Counted from the stretch's first letter, positions 35,219-44,321 are shown. The stretch is DNA of 64,000 nucleotides from Singulisphaera acidiphila DSM 18658 (GCF_000242455.2 NC_019892.1:2666001-2730000); one strand, 5' to 3'. The notes: generated by a model not told the origin, from the sequence alone. Numbers and translations: made by a program.

Positions 35219-37044
35219 GACGGGCCGGCAAAAAGTCTGGCAAACTCAGCTGAGGGCGCTATGCTATCTGCATGATCACCATTCGCGATCACCAGACCGG
35301 CGATCTCTTCGATCCCTGGGACCATCTCGGCGGCAAGCGTCGCCAACTGCTCGAGCGGTCCTGGGCCGGCGTCTTCCGGGATTACCTCCTCGAGCACTTG
35401 CCCGTCGGCGAACTCATCACGCGGTTCTCGCGGCAGCTCGGACGCCCCACCAAGGACCTCCACATGGTTCTCGGGGCACTGATCCTTCAGCAGCTGCACG
35501 ACTTGACCGATGCCGCTACTGTCGAGGCCGTCGCGTTCAATATCACCTGGCAATACGCCCTCGACATCAGGGCAGAGTCCGACGCCTACCTCTGCGAACG
35601 CACCCTGAGAAACTATCGCCAGTGGCTCATTGAGAAGGGGCTGGATCAGGTCCTCTTCCGCTCCCTGACCGATCAACTCATCAAAGCTGTCGGCACGGAC
35701 ACGAGCAAGCAACGCCTGGATTCCACTGCGATTCAATCGGCGATGCGCGGCCTGACCCGGCTCGGGATCATCGTCGAATCGATCAGTAAGTTCCTCCGCG
35801 AACTTCGCCGTTTCCATCCGGCCTTGCATGCTCAGGTCGACCCGGACTTGGTCCGCAAGTATGTCGATCGCGAGGGGAATGCTTGCTTTGCCTCCACCAA
35901 GCCGAGCGAGTCGAAGCGACGGCTGCCCGAGGCCGCTACGGACCTGCTGGCCTTGGTCACACAGCTTCGCGGGACTACGGCTCTTGAACTCCCGAGCTTT
36001 CTGATACTCGACCGTGTACTCTCCGAACAATGTGAAGTTAAGAACGATCCCGAAGCCGGTCCCCAAGTCCGGGTCAAAGAACCTAATGAGATGCCTTGCG
36101 GCAACGTTCTGAGCCCGGCCGACCCCGATGCGTCCTACAACGCCCATCGAGGTGTCGGCTTTCTGGTCCAGATCATGGAAACCTATTCCGACGTCGAAGA
36201 CGACCCCACGGGGACGGCCCCTCCCCCACCGCCCGACCTGATCACGCACGTCGCCGTCGGTCCGATGAACGTTCACGACGGTTCCTCGCTGGAACCTGCG
36301 CTGGCCGATACCGACGCGCGCACGATCAAACCCGAGGTTGTGCTGGCGGACTCGCATTACGGCTCGAACGAGAACCTCGAAAAGGCGAAACACCAGGGAG
36401 TCGATCTGGTTTCCCCGTCGATGCCACCCAAAGGAAGCAAGCAAGAGAAGCTGACGCTCGAAGACTTCGAGCTCGATGAGCACGGCCTGGTTGTCCGCTG
36501 TCCCCAAGGGCACGTCCCCATCACAACGAGCGCCAGTGCTGACAAACTCCAGGTGTGTTTCGAGGAGGCGACCTGCGCAGCGTGCCCCTTTCATAAGTCG
36601 TGCTGCGCCTCGGCCGTGGGTCGCAAGGAGTCTCGTTACCAATACACATATGACCGAGTTCGCCAACGATTGCGCCGCCTTCACAACCATTCGGACGAGT
36701 TCAAGGAGCGTTATCGCTGGCGTTCGGGGATTGAAGGGACGATGTCCCGATTCAAATACCAGATGAGGATGGCGTCGCTCCGAATTCGTGGCCGGGCAGC
36801 CGTCAGTTATGCGAGCTTCTTGCGTGCCCTCGGTCTCAACATTCACCGGGTTGCGGCCTACAAGGCCGCTCTTGAGTAGGAGCCGAGCGTTTTTCGCTTG
36901 GAGGGGCCGATCCGGCCCCCTTTGGTGCCCCTGAGACGCGTCCAGTCGAGGTGGCGATCGGCGACGCGATCATCGCGAAAAAACCGTCGGTTCGAAAATC
37001 CGGTCAACGGCCGCGTTCACTGCGAGCCTTTTTGCCGGCCCGTC
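35219..37044. mobile_element. IS1182-family insertion sequence
   Basis: The inverted repeats GACGGGCCGGCAAAAAG (35219-35235) and CTTTTTGCCGGCCCGTC (37028-37044) match 17 of 17. GAGCCC at 35212-35217 and 37045-37050 flanks both ends and may be the target duplication. The right duplication was later hit by an IS21. Confidence 0.85.
35272..36879 (+). CDS. IS1182-family transposase
   Basis: A 535-aa transposase. The N-terminal DUF772-like part (LITRFSRQLGRPTKDLHMVL, TWQYALDI) leads into the DDE core AVGTDTSKQRLDSTAIQSAM. A central HRGVGFLVQIMETYSD block contains the conserved catalytic-domain text, and PEVVLADSHYGSNENLEKAK carries the second Asp. A cysteine cluster CAACPFHKSCCASA and RYRWRSGIEGTMSRFKYQMR (Glu) complete it. 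Full length, no frameshift. Confidence 0.9.
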   Translation: MITIRDHQTGDLFDPWDHLGGKRRQLLERSWAGVFRDYLLEHLPVGELITRFSRQLGRPTKDLHMVLGALILQQLHDLTDAATVEAVAFNITWQYALDIRAESDAYLCERTLRNYRQWLIEKGLDQVLFRSLTDQLIKAVGTDTSKQRLDSTAIQSAMRGLTRLGIIVESISKFLRELRRFHPALHAQVDPDLVRKYVDREGNACFASTKPSESKRRLPEAATDLLALVTQLRGTTALELPSFLILDRVLSEQCEVKNDPEAGPQVRVKEPNEMPCGNVLSPADPDASYNAHRGVGFLVQIMETYSDVEDDPTGTAPPPPPDLITHVAVGPMNVHDGSSLEPALADTDARTIKPEVVLADSHYGSNENLEKAKHQGVDLVSPSMPPKGSKQEKLTLEDFELDEHGLVVRCPQGHVPITTSASADKLQVCFEEATCAACPFHKSCCASAVGRKESRYQYTYDRVRQRLRRLHNHSDEFKERYRWRSGIEGTMSRFKYQMRMASLRIRGRAAVSYASFLRALGLNIHRVAAYKAALE

Positions 37045-37115
37045 GAGCCCTGTGAACGTCGGTCGAAAAACGTAGCGCGCGCCGGTTGAAAAACGTAGCG
37101 CCCGGTAAACAGACG

Positions 37116-37988
37116 TTACCTGCTCGAGCTCGCCTCGTCCACAGGGGACGATCGCTCAGCCACTCGACTTTCGTCCGCGAGTCCCGTGCTCGATGCCCTC
37201 CTTTCGCGATTCAAGCCATCACCGCCCCGACGACGCTTCGCCTCCTTGAGACGATAACTCTCACTGCCCGTCTCCACGATGTGACAGCGATGGGTCAGCC
37301 GGTCCAACGCCGCCGCCGTCAAACTCGTGTCCAGCAGTACCTCCGTCCAGCGCTCGAACGGCAGGTTCGTTGTCACGATCAGACTGGTTCTCTCATATGA
37401 AGTACTGATGACATCAAAGAGCAGCTCTGCTCCCACTTTACTCGCCGGCACGTAACCCAGCTCATCGAGCACCAACAGGTCCAGCTTGCTCAGCTGGCCC
37501 TTCTGCCTCGCCAACTGGTGCTGATCCCGTGCTTCCAGAAGGCTGGTGATCAACTCGGTCACACGCACGAAACGCACCCGCTTGCCCCGCTGGCATGCCT
37601 CCACCGCCAGTGACGTCGCCAGGTGGGTCTTCCCCGTACCCGACGCACCGACCAAAAGAATATTCTCACGCTTGTCAATGTATTCGCATCTCGAAAGTTC
37701 ATGCAACAGATGCTCGGGAATCGCCGGCTGGGCCGCGAACGCGAACTCACCCAGCGTCTTCAACGCCGGAAACCTCGCCGCCTTCAGGCGTCGCGTCGCC
37801 GCTTTCCGTTCTCGCTCGATCAGCTCCAATTCGCACACCCGCAGCAGGTAGCCCAGATGGTCCACCCGTTCGCTCGCGCACTGCCGGGCCACCTTCTCAC
37901 ACTCCGCCCCGATCGTCGGCAGCTTCAATGACCTGAGCATGGGCTTCAAACGGACCAAGTCTCCTGGCGTTGCGTTCGGCTGGCTCAT
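37116..37988 (-). CDS. istB: IS21 helper ATPase IstB
   Basis: A 290-aa AAA+ protein starting at ATG 37988 (MSQPNATPGDLVRLKPMLRS). The IS21-like DnaC-type ATPase shows an N-terminal helical domain, ILLVGASGTGKTHLATSLAV (Walker A), KLDLLVLDELGYVPASKVGA (Walker B), TSLIVTTNLPFERWTEVLLD and LDRLTHRCHIVETGSESYRL. Codons upstream of 37988 in this frame are the reverse reading of istA and do not count. The start overlaps the istA stop as ATGA. Confidence 0.95.
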   Translation of the reverse strand: MSQPNATPGDLVRLKPMLRSLKLPTIGAECEKVARQCASERVDHLGYLLRVCELELIERERKAATRRLKAARFPALKTLGEFAFAAQPAIPEHLLHELSRCEYIDKRENILLVGASGTGKTHLATSLAVEACQRGKRVRFVRVTELITSLLEARDQHQLARQKGQLSKLDLLVLDELGYVPASKVGAELLFDVISTSYERTSLIVTTNLPFERWTEVLLDTSLTAAALDRLTHRCHIVETGSESYRLKEAKRRRGGDGLNRERRASSTGLADESRVAERSSPVDEASSSR

Positions 37989-39466
37989 GGCTGCGCCTCC
38001 CCGCACAACGAACGGTAGCCGCTCAGATCCGGCGGCGGGACGCTGACGCGTGGCAAGTGGGGACGACCTTCCAGGTCCAACGGCGCCGTCGGCCGATCCC
38101 GCCGGTGCTCCAGGATCAAGCGCACTCCATCGACCGCCGAGATCTCCAGGCGCAAGGCCTGTTCGACCGCCGCGGTTAACTCCTCGAGCGTCGCTCGCTC
38201 CAGGACTCGGATGTACTCGATCTGACCTCGCGGCCCATGGTCCTCGGCCAGGCGACGACGGAGTGCCGCGAAGCAAGCCGGCAGCTCCCAGCCCTCCAAG
38301 GGCAGTGCGAAGTCCAGTGCCCCTGGCTTTCGCTCCAGCAGGCCCAGGTAATGGACCGGATCGAAGATCGTCCGGCAGCGATCCCAGCACCGAGTGTGGT
38401 CGGCGACGATCGTCCCGGCCGTCTCCATCCGCACTCGTTCCACATCCGCCACCACGGTCAGACGCCGATGCGCGTATCGCGTCGGGACCGAGTAGTCGTT
38501 CCGGTCGAATCGCACCAGCGACAGCGAGTTGGCCCGGACCGCCTCCACCTGACGGATGCTCAACGGCTCCTCGGGCAGGTTGAGCAGTTCGCCTCGCTCC
38601 CGCTCCAGGAGTTGGCCGTTGGTCAGCGATTGGCCCCGCGTGGTGCGGCCCAGGTCGCCCCGGCAACTCTGCTGCAGGCGGGCATTGAGCGTGGCGAACG
38701 AATCGGCCTCGGGGACCGGCACGAGGAAGTTGCGCCGCGCGTAGCCCAGGAGCGACTCCACGTGCCCCTTCTCGTTGGGGGAACGGACGCGACAGAAATG
38801 AGACTCAAACAAGTAATGACTTTTCAGTCTGAGGAACTCGGTCGTCACGCCCTCGCCCCGCTGGCCGATGATCCGCGCCACGGCGATCCGGGTATTGTCG
38901 TAGGTGATCCGACGGGGTACGCCGCCGAAGCAGGCAAAGGCGAGGCGATGGCCCTCCTGGAAGGTGAGCGTGCATTCCCGCGGGAAGACGGCGCAGAAGA
39001 TCGCATCGGAATGGGTGAGCGTCATGACGAACAGTGCGGCGGTGGAGGAATGCCCAGCGATGTCGACGACGGCGCGTCCGAAGTCCGCCTGCGCGTCGCC
39101 GGGCCGGTGGATGAGGGGAAGGAAGGCTTCGGCTTGCCCCTCCCGCCAGGCCTGGACGACGCCTTGAACCATGGTCAATCCACCCCGATAGCCGTATTCA
39201 TCGCGGAGGCGCGGGAAGAGGCGACGAACGGTGTGCCGCTGCTTCCTGGGAGCCTTGCGATCGTCCTGGAGGATTTGGTGGAGGATTGGCAAGAACGGCT
39301 CGAGCTTGGGGCGGGCGCGGGGTCGGGCCTGGCGATAGCCCGGAGGTTCGTCATGGAGGAGGATCTTTTGGAGGGTGTCCCAGTGGATGTCGAACTCGCG
39401 ACAGATGGAACGCTTCCTCTGTCTGTCCACAAGGACGCGGCGGCGGATCTCGGCCCAGTTGTGCAT
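37985..39466 (-). CDS. istA: IS21 transposase IstA
   Basis: A 493-aa transposase starting at ATG 39466 (MHNWAEIRRRVLVDRQRKRS); the longer frame to 39556 lies within the terminus and is not used. An N-terminal helix-turn-helix (ICREFDIHWDTLQKIL) precedes the retroviral-integrase-type DDE domain, with DAQADFGRAVVDIAGHSSTA (Asp), ITYDNTRIAVARIIGQRGEG (Asp) and RSPNEKGHVESLLGYARRNF (Glu). A C-terminal Mu-like domain (VRFDRNDYSVPTRYAHRRLT) follows. Intact. Confidence 0.95.
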   Translation of the reverse strand: MHNWAEIRRRVLVDRQRKRSICREFDIHWDTLQKILLHDEPPGYRQARPRARPKLEPFLPILHQILQDDRKAPRKQRHTVRRLFPRLRDEYGYRGGLTMVQGVVQAWREGQAEAFLPLIHRPGDAQADFGRAVVDIAGHSSTAALFVMTLTHSDAIFCAVFPRECTLTFQEGHRLAFACFGGVPRRITYDNTRIAVARIIGQRGEGVTTEFLRLKSHYLFESHFCRVRSPNEKGHVESLLGYARRNFLVPVPEADSFATLNARLQQSCRGDLGRTTRGQSLTNGQLLERERGELLNLPEEPLSIRQVEAVRANSLSLVRFDRNDYSVPTRYAHRRLTVVADVERVRMETAGTIVADHTRCWDRCRTIFDPVHYLGLLERKPGALDFALPLEGWELPACFAALRRRLAEDHGPRGQIEYIRVLERATLEELTAAVEQALRLEISAVDGVRLILEHRRDRPTAPLDLEGRPHLPRVSVPPPDLSGYRSLCGEAQP

Positions 39467-39661
39467 GTGCGTGAACACCCATAGACCTCGCGACGCGTGG
39501 GTATCGAGGCGAAACGATGTTCGCCTTGGTGTACCAGACGCCACGAGTGAATCCATGAGCGCTACGTTTTTCGACCGAACATCGGAGACCGGCGCGCGCT
39601 ACGTTTTTCGACCGACGTTCACATCGAGCCCGGACCCGGGTGGATACCCGACGCGTGGGGC

Positions 39662-39682
39662 AATTTGTCAGTCTGACAAATT
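39662..39682. promoter_or_regulatory. Operator-like palindrome 1
   Basis: AATTTGTCAG-T-CTGACAAATT, a perfect 10-bp inverted repeat around one base. It lies just outside the IS21, 54 bases centre to centre from a second, slightly imperfect copy. The AT-rich arms and odd centre are typical of repressor operators, not terminators. Confidence 0.55.
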
Positions 39683-39716
39683 CAAGCCTCACATTGCCTT
39701 ATGTTGCAAAGGTGTT

Positions 39717-39735
39717 ATTTGTCGGTCTGACAAAT
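39717..39735. promoter_or_regulatory. Operator-like palindrome 2
   Basis: ATTTGTCGG-T-CTGACAAAT, the same palindrome as 39662-39682 with one mismatch in an arm. It is placed downstream of the antirepressor-domain gene and would regulate a leftward or rightward transcript that the IS21 has since cut off. Confidence 0.5.
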
Positions 39736-39810
39736 CGGTGTGAGCGCGAGTCGAGCCAGCCTTGGGCATCGTGTATCGGAAGGAAAGATGGCCCTTTCAG
39801 AATCACCTGC

Positions 39811-40206
39811 TCACTTTGCAAGCCCAGGCGTGTCTGAGATTCCAAGAAACCACGCAGACAGCACCTCGACAACCTCGTCCTGGTATCGCTCAAGCTTGTC
39901 GCGAAGTTCTGGCTTGACCTTCGATGGATTGATCCCAGCCAGCCACATCGGGACGGCTTTCAATGGAATCATTGCAGTTTGCTGAGAACGGCCTTCGGAG
40001 TCTCGAATGATCATCATGATCATTCGACTCCAGCGAGCGTTACCGAGCTTTCTGAACTGTGTCGTCCACGCCAAGCCGATTGATTCGCAAATCCGCTTGG
40101 GACTCACGTAGACGGTTCCATCGTGAGCCACAGTTCCGTCCACGATGTCGCCGTAGAACGGGGCCTGAGCGAGCTGAATTTGCTTCCCTTGGGTATCGTC
40201 CGCCAA
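39811..40206 (-). CDS. Phage antirepressor N-terminal domain protein (P22_AR_N type)
   Basis: A 131-aa protein: IQLAQAPFYGDIVDGTVAHD, GTVYVSPKRICESIGLAWTT, the MIMMIIRDSEGRSQQTAMIP region and LKAVPMWLAGINPSKVKPEL then a terminal helix. This is the N-terminal domain of phage antirepressors; no C-terminal KilA-C/ANT-type domain follows, so it is a single-domain form. The start is at ATG 40206, only nine bases from the TA target of the IS630, so its native promoter has been separated. The downstream 150 bases hold two operator-like palindromes. Confidence 0.7.
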   Translation of the reverse strand: MADDTQGKQIQLAQAPFYGDIVDGTVAHDGTVYVSPKRICESIGLAWTTQFRKLGNARWSRMIMMIIRDSEGRSQQTAMIPLKAVPMWLAGINPSKVKPELRDKLERYQDEVVEVLSAWFLGISDTPGLAK

Positions 40207-40215
40207 AGTGTTCTA

Positions 40216-41382
40216 AATAGTTCCCTGCCAAAGGGAAAGTAGCCCTGCCCCTATAATTCATGCAGAGGACTGCACCGACGACTCAACACGGACGAACATT
40301 AACGACGCCCATGCTCTCCCTTTCGACGACTCAACGCGACGAACTCTTGGCGATCTACCGCAAGGATTCTGATCCCGAACTCCGCTTTCGCGCCCACATT
40401 ATCCTCCTGTTGGCTGACGGCCATCCCTGGGACAACATCGAGTCCATGCTCTTCTGCAGCTCACGCACTGTCGACCGCTGGCTGAAGCGGTTCCAGGCCG
40501 AGGGCCTCGAAGGGTTGACTGGGAGGAAACGGGGCCGGCCCTTTCGGCTGGGCTTCGGCTGGGTCGCCATCCTCGTGAACTGGGTGACCACCACGACCCC
40601 CAGCGACTTCGGTTTCCTCCGCAGTCGCTGGTCGTGTGTGTTGTTGGCCCTGCTCTTGCGAGAAAGAGAAGGCGTTCGCGTCAGCCGGGAGACCGTCCGT
40701 CGCTGGCTCCATCGCGGCCACCTGGTGTACCGGCGACCCCGGCCGACCCTGAAGCCGGACGAAGACGAGAGGCAGGTCAAGCTGGCTGAACTGCGGAAGC
40801 TCCTGGAAGAGCTGCCCGAGGACGAGACGGCCGTCTGGCAGGACGAAGTCGAGGTTCACACCAACCCAAAGATCGGCCGGATGTGGATGTTCAAAGGCCG
40901 ACAAGCGAAGGTCGAGACCCCCGGGACGAACAAGAAGCGGCACATCTCCGGCTCAATCCACTGGCGGACCGGCCAGGTGTTCGTCACCGAGGCGGCCCCC
41001 AAGCAAGGGCGCGACGGAGCGTTGTTCATCAAGCACCTCGACGACCTGCGCCGCAGGCTGCGACGCTACCGCAAGATCCACGTGATCTGCGACAACGCGG
41101 GGAGCCACACCAGCCTGGAGGTGATCCAGTACCTCTGGAAGCACGAGGGTCGAATCGAAGTCCATCTGCTCCCCGCATACTCCCCGGACCTGAACCCGAT
41201 CGAGCGGGTATGGTGGCATTTGCACGAGAACATCACCCGGAATCATCGGTGCAAGGATCTGGAGGAATTATTGGATCGAGTCTTCACCTGGCTGGGACAG
41301 GCAAACCCTTTCCAGATCGAGGGTTCGGCTTACCCAAAAGCCAGGGCCGCCTGATCTACTTTCCCATTTGAAAGTTTCTATT
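40216..41382. mobile_element. IS630-family element, copy 2 (plus orientation)
   Basis: 1,167 bp between TA 40214-40215 and TA 41383-41384, inverted relative to copy 1 at 31207-32373. All translated frames of the two copies agree, implying near or complete nucleotide identity and a recent duplication. Confidence 0.9.
40260..41354 (+). CDS. IS630-family transposase, copy 2
   Basis: A 364-aa intact transposase, identical to the product of 31235-32329 (see there for motifs). The start ATG 40260 lies 45 bases inside the left terminus. The identical twin in opposite orientation can provide transposase in trans and homologous sequence for inversion of the 7.8 kb between them. Confidence 0.95.
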   Translation: MQRTAPTTQHGRTLTTPMLSLSTTQRDELLAIYRKDSDPELRFRAHIILLLADGHPWDNIESMLFCSSRTVDRWLKRFQAEGLEGLTGRKRGRPFRLGFGWVAILVNWVTTTTPSDFGFLRSRWSCVLLALLLREREGVRVSRETVRRWLHRGHLVYRRPRPTLKPDEDERQVKLAELRKLLEELPEDETAVWQDEVEVHTNPKIGRMWMFKGRQAKVETPGTNKKRHISGSIHWRTGQVFVTEAAPKQGRDGALFIKHLDDLRRRLRRYRKIHVICDNAGSHTSLEVIQYLWKHEGRIEVHLLPAYSPDLNPIERVWWHLHENITRNHRCKDLEELLDRVFTWLGQANPFQIEGSAYPKARAA

Positions 41383-41410
41383 TAGGCGGAGAGCATCTTC
41401 CTGAAGGCCC

Positions 41411-41712
41411 TCAGCTTCTCTCGAAGGCGACCTTCGAGGGCTTGATCGTGACGAGCCACATCGGCAGTGACTCAAGGTCGATCATCGCTACCTGGCGGTT
41501 CTGCCCACCGACCTGCATAACGATCATCGTTACGCAGGTCCAATCGAAGTCAGAAGACCTCAACTTTGTGAGCTGGGATTGCATCGCGATCTTTAGAGCG
41601 TCGCATACACTTCGGATACTGACCCAGATCCGACCATCGGCGGTAGTGGATACGCTGCCGAGGGTTCGCTCCCCGCCTCGAAGCCGCCAAACATTCTGAA
41701 TGCTTGGGACTT
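41411..41712 (-). pseudogene. Degenerate second antirepressor-domain gene
   Basis: The minus strand reads LGSVSTTADGRIWVSIRSVC then DALKIAMQSQLTKLRSSDFD, MIVMQVGGQNRQVAMIDLES and LPMWLVTIKPSKVAFER followed by TGA. The order matches the antirepressor domain at 39811-40206, so the two are paralogous. No start codon is visible upstream (a TAA precedes SRFKVPSIQNV). Beyond the TGA another frame continues KLRAFRKMLSA up to the IS630 target, indicating a frameshift. A decayed copy. Confidence 0.55.
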
Positions 41713-41986
41713 TGAAGCGAGATTATCAGACAGATCAGCCTGTGATGTCTCGCAACGCGATAAACCTGCAACTGGTACTCCGCGGCTTCCTGTTTGTGAC
41801 GACAACGCCTTGCGTGAAGCTCGAGTTTCACCTTGGTGCGTTGCGTTTGCGTAACGTTTCACCAATTTCACGAAACTCATGGGCCGCTTTTTGACGCGAA
41901 ACTTGATCTTTAATAAGTGTACGAATCACGTTAAACACGCTCCCCGAACGATCGCAGGCTGAATTCTCAATCCGGAGTTTGCAACG

Positions 41987-42373
41987 ATGACTGCCAGTGC
42001 AAAAAGCAAGTCTCGCCCGACCCTCTCGATAGCCTCGCTTTGCAGAACCGAACGCATCGCGGAGACATTCTCAAAGACTCAACTCGACCTCTTCATTGGC
42101 ATCGGAATGTCGAAGGACGACATTCTCAGGCTCGTTTGGATCAATAACGAGGTGAGATACTCGGAGATCCTCAATTCGATCGCGAGTGGATCAGCGGTCG
42201 AAGCGTCCATCAAGAAAGCCGAGATCGATGAATTGAGGGATCGCAATGCGGCAAGTATGAGGATGACGATGAAGTTCTACAAAAGTCGGTACAAGGTCGA
42301 GTTTACCGAATTCATGACTATCGACGACTTCGCGTTCAGAATCCGCTTGATGACCACAGACGGACACCCTTGA
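41987..42373 (+). CDS. Hypothetical protein
   Basis: A 128-aa soluble, basic protein that I do not recognise. It starts at ATG 41987 (MTASAKSKSRPTLSIASLCR), with a mainly helical middle (ETFSKTQLDLFIGIGMSKDD, NSIASGSAVEASIKKAEIDE) and KFYKSRYKVEFTEFM near the end. No signal peptide or membrane segment. It is divergent from the decayed antirepressor gene and lies within the tRNA-Leu element. It could be a small regulatory or host-takeover protein; no function can be given. Confidence 0.5.
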   Translation: MTASAKSKSRPTLSIASLCRTERIAETFSKTQLDLFIGIGMSKDDILRLVWINNEVRYSEILNSIASGSAVEASIKKAEIDELRDRNAASMRMTMKFYKSRYKVEFTEFMTIDDFAFRIRLMTTDGHP

Positions 42374-43556
42374 ATCGAGAACAATTTTCTTGACCTCCAT
42401 CAAATTCTTGCGGGATGGAGCGAGCAATTGAAACGACCCATAATGAAGCTGAACGACCGTGACGAGTACCATTTCGATGTACTATTTCATCTTTGATTTC
42501 TGCTTGACCTCTACCGCAAAAAAAGTATGGGCCTGTTGATGCGATGATAGATTCTGTCAGCCGCATAAGAGCCGGAGAGATACGATCTCCATCCAAGCGC
42601 CTTGCTAAGACGTCGTGACGGCCATCCTGCCACTGACGCCGAAACTCGCCTAGGAGATTTTCTCTCTCCCGTTCACTTCGCGTCGAAATTACTTGATTAC
42701 TTGGGTAGGCTTTTTGGTGTGCGAAGGCAGGTCGTCTGGTGATACCAAAACCAGCGGCCTCCGTCGCACCATGTCAGCCGCATTCCGCGCAAGGTGGGGG
42801 GATGCGGCCCCTGGTGTTCAAGAGCCTTAACCGGCAGCGCCCACCCAAGCTCCTCAATCACACAGTGTCCCACGGTGCGGAGCAGCTCGCGAATCAACCG
42901 GCCTAGGTGGCAACGTGCTTCGGCCAACGCCACCCGGTTCCCGCACAAATCAGCGGCCACTGATGCGACGGGAGGGGGGACTATAGGGGGGAGGGACCAC
43001 GAAGCAACCAGCCATCCGACTGTCCCGACAGGATGGAGGGGAGCGAAGCGGAACGGAGCGAAGCGAGGTATGTGAGACAGATAATCGAGGACACGTTTAA
43101 GACGGCCGGAAGAGACCGGACGTTGCTTCGCGACAAAGCCCAGACATGACCGGACGATGCCGAAGAAGGGTTGGAGCCGGAGCCGCCGCGAAGCGAAAGC
43201 TGAGGGGCGAACGAAGGCCGAGGCACGGCAAAAAGCTCCAGCGGGCTCACCGCACGGGGAGGCCGCGTCGGAACAAGCGAAGCCGGAAGCGTTCGGCCGG
43301 GAAACCGCGAAAGCTAAGGCGAAGCAGGCAAGAGCTGCTCAAACCTCTCCCTTGCACGTCCGGTCCATGTCTGCGATGGGCGAAACGCTTCACTTGAGCA
43401 TGCCTGCTAAGAGTGTCTGGAGAGGCTTCATGCCCTCCATCGAGCGGGCATCGGAAGGGGTGTCTCTAACTTTCTTGGCAATGCTTTTATTGCGAACGCC
43501 TGCGCCTTTGCTGGCTCCGCTCTCCAAGAAGCCTGCTACGAATTGAGGGCCCATCA
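42374..43556. other. 1.2-kb region without a convincing gene; repeats and hairpins
   Basis: Codon-like character is poor on both strands. Two ORFs are possible but weak: 42697-42960 minus (87 aa) and 43157-43546 plus (129 aa, Lys/Arg/Ala/Glu-rich start). Structure is more striking: a hairpin CCATCC...GGATGG near 43011-43036 with inner TGTC/GACA, the near-tandem GGAGCGAAGCG at about 43041-43069, and purine-rich runs around 42970-43000. It may encode a structured RNA or be decayed DNA. Confidence 0.35.
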
Positions 43557-44321
43557 ATGAAGCCCCGAGAGACGATCCGCGTCCAGTTTCCGATTCTGTA
43601 CGCCTACGACGGGAAGCAGGAGTTCCTCAGTAACGAGGCTACCCAACTTGCGACAAGGGAAGAACGCCTCAGAAGCGTCTGGCCGTTTCTGACCCGCCGT
43701 GCTCTGGAGTTCAGCAAGACGCTGAAAGAGCGGGAACGGGTGAACTTCGACCTTGAGGATGTGGCGGCGGAATTGTGGGTGGCCCTGGCCACGCGGGACC
43801 ACAAGTGGTCACCTGAGCGGGGCAGGTATCTAACCTTCGCGGGGACAATCATCGACAACGAACTGTGCTCGATCCGGGATCGCGCCCGCACGGTCCAATC
43901 ACCCCGCAATAGCTTCTGCCGGATCAAGGAATACCAGGCTGAAGCCGAAAATGGCGAGATCTCGGCCAGGCGACTGAAGACGCTGGCGGATATCCGCAGA
44001 ACGGGATTCGGGCTGAGTCCAATCGATGGGAGCGGCCGCGATTTCGACAGGGCCATCCACGATGATCCGGCAGCTTCAATCCTCACCCAGGAAGAGGCGG
44101 ACGAGAAGTTGAATGCCTTGAGGTCCGCAATATCGATTCTCACCCCTACCGAAGCCGAGGTCTTACGTCGGACCGCCGGCATCTTCGGAACACCGCGTCA
44201 GACATCGAAGGCCGTCGCAAAGTCATTGGAACTCACTGAGTGGGAAGTCGCCGAGATCAAGGCAAGGGCATTGCAGAAGGTTCGTAGCCATCTCACCGCT
44301 CCCAAGCAATCCGCCGCTTAA
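43557..44321 (+). CDS. Sigma-70-family-like RNA polymerase sigma factor
   Basis: A 254-aa protein. Residues about 35-115 resemble sigma region 2 (RSVWPFLTRRALEF ... DLEDVAAELWVALATRDHKW, YLTFAGTIIDNELCSIRDRA). Residues 185-245 resemble region 4 (ALRSAISILTPTEAEVLRRT, KAVAKSLELTEWEVAEIKAR). The linker contains a long insertion. The start follows the ATCAATGA context at 43557. It is carried on the tRNA-Leu element just upstream of HTH genes and the primase, so it may direct polymerase to element promoters (see the motif at 44400 and 45600). A phage-type DNA-binding regulator with a sigma-like HTH is the alternative. Confidence 0.6.
   Translation: MKPRETIRVQFPILYAYDGKQEFLSNEATQLATREERLRSVWPFLTRRALEFSKTLKERERVNFDLEDVAAELWVALATRDHKWSPERGRYLTFAGTIIDNELCSIRDRARTVQSPRNSFCRIKEYQAEAENGEISARRLKTLADIRRTGFGLSPIDGSGRDFDRAIHDDPAASILTQEEADEKLNALRSAISILTPTEAEVLRRTAGIFGTPRQTSKAVAKSLELTEWEVAEIKARALQKVRSHLTAPKQSAA

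Larger units (their letters stand above)
37051..39623. mobile_element. IS21-family insertion sequence
   Basis: The ends begin TGTGAACGTCGGTCGAAAAA on both strands, with a second internal copy of GAAAAACGTAGCGC at each end, as usual for IS21. TCGAGCCC at 37043-37050 and 39624-39631 is an 8-bp target duplication. It encodes istA and istB on the minus strand. Confidence 0.95.

Noticed and set aside
37989..38666. N-terminal extension of IstB
   Set aside because: The frame is open but is only the shadow of istA on the same strand; IstB homology begins at 37988.
42697..42960. Minus-strand 87-aa ORF
   Set aside because: No family, no start signal and it lies in the repeat- and hairpin-rich non-coding stretch.
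43157..43546. Basic Lys/Arg/Ala-rich ORF as a real gene
   Set aside because: Composition follows local purine-rich repeats, a second frame is equally open, and no ribosome-binding site is clear.
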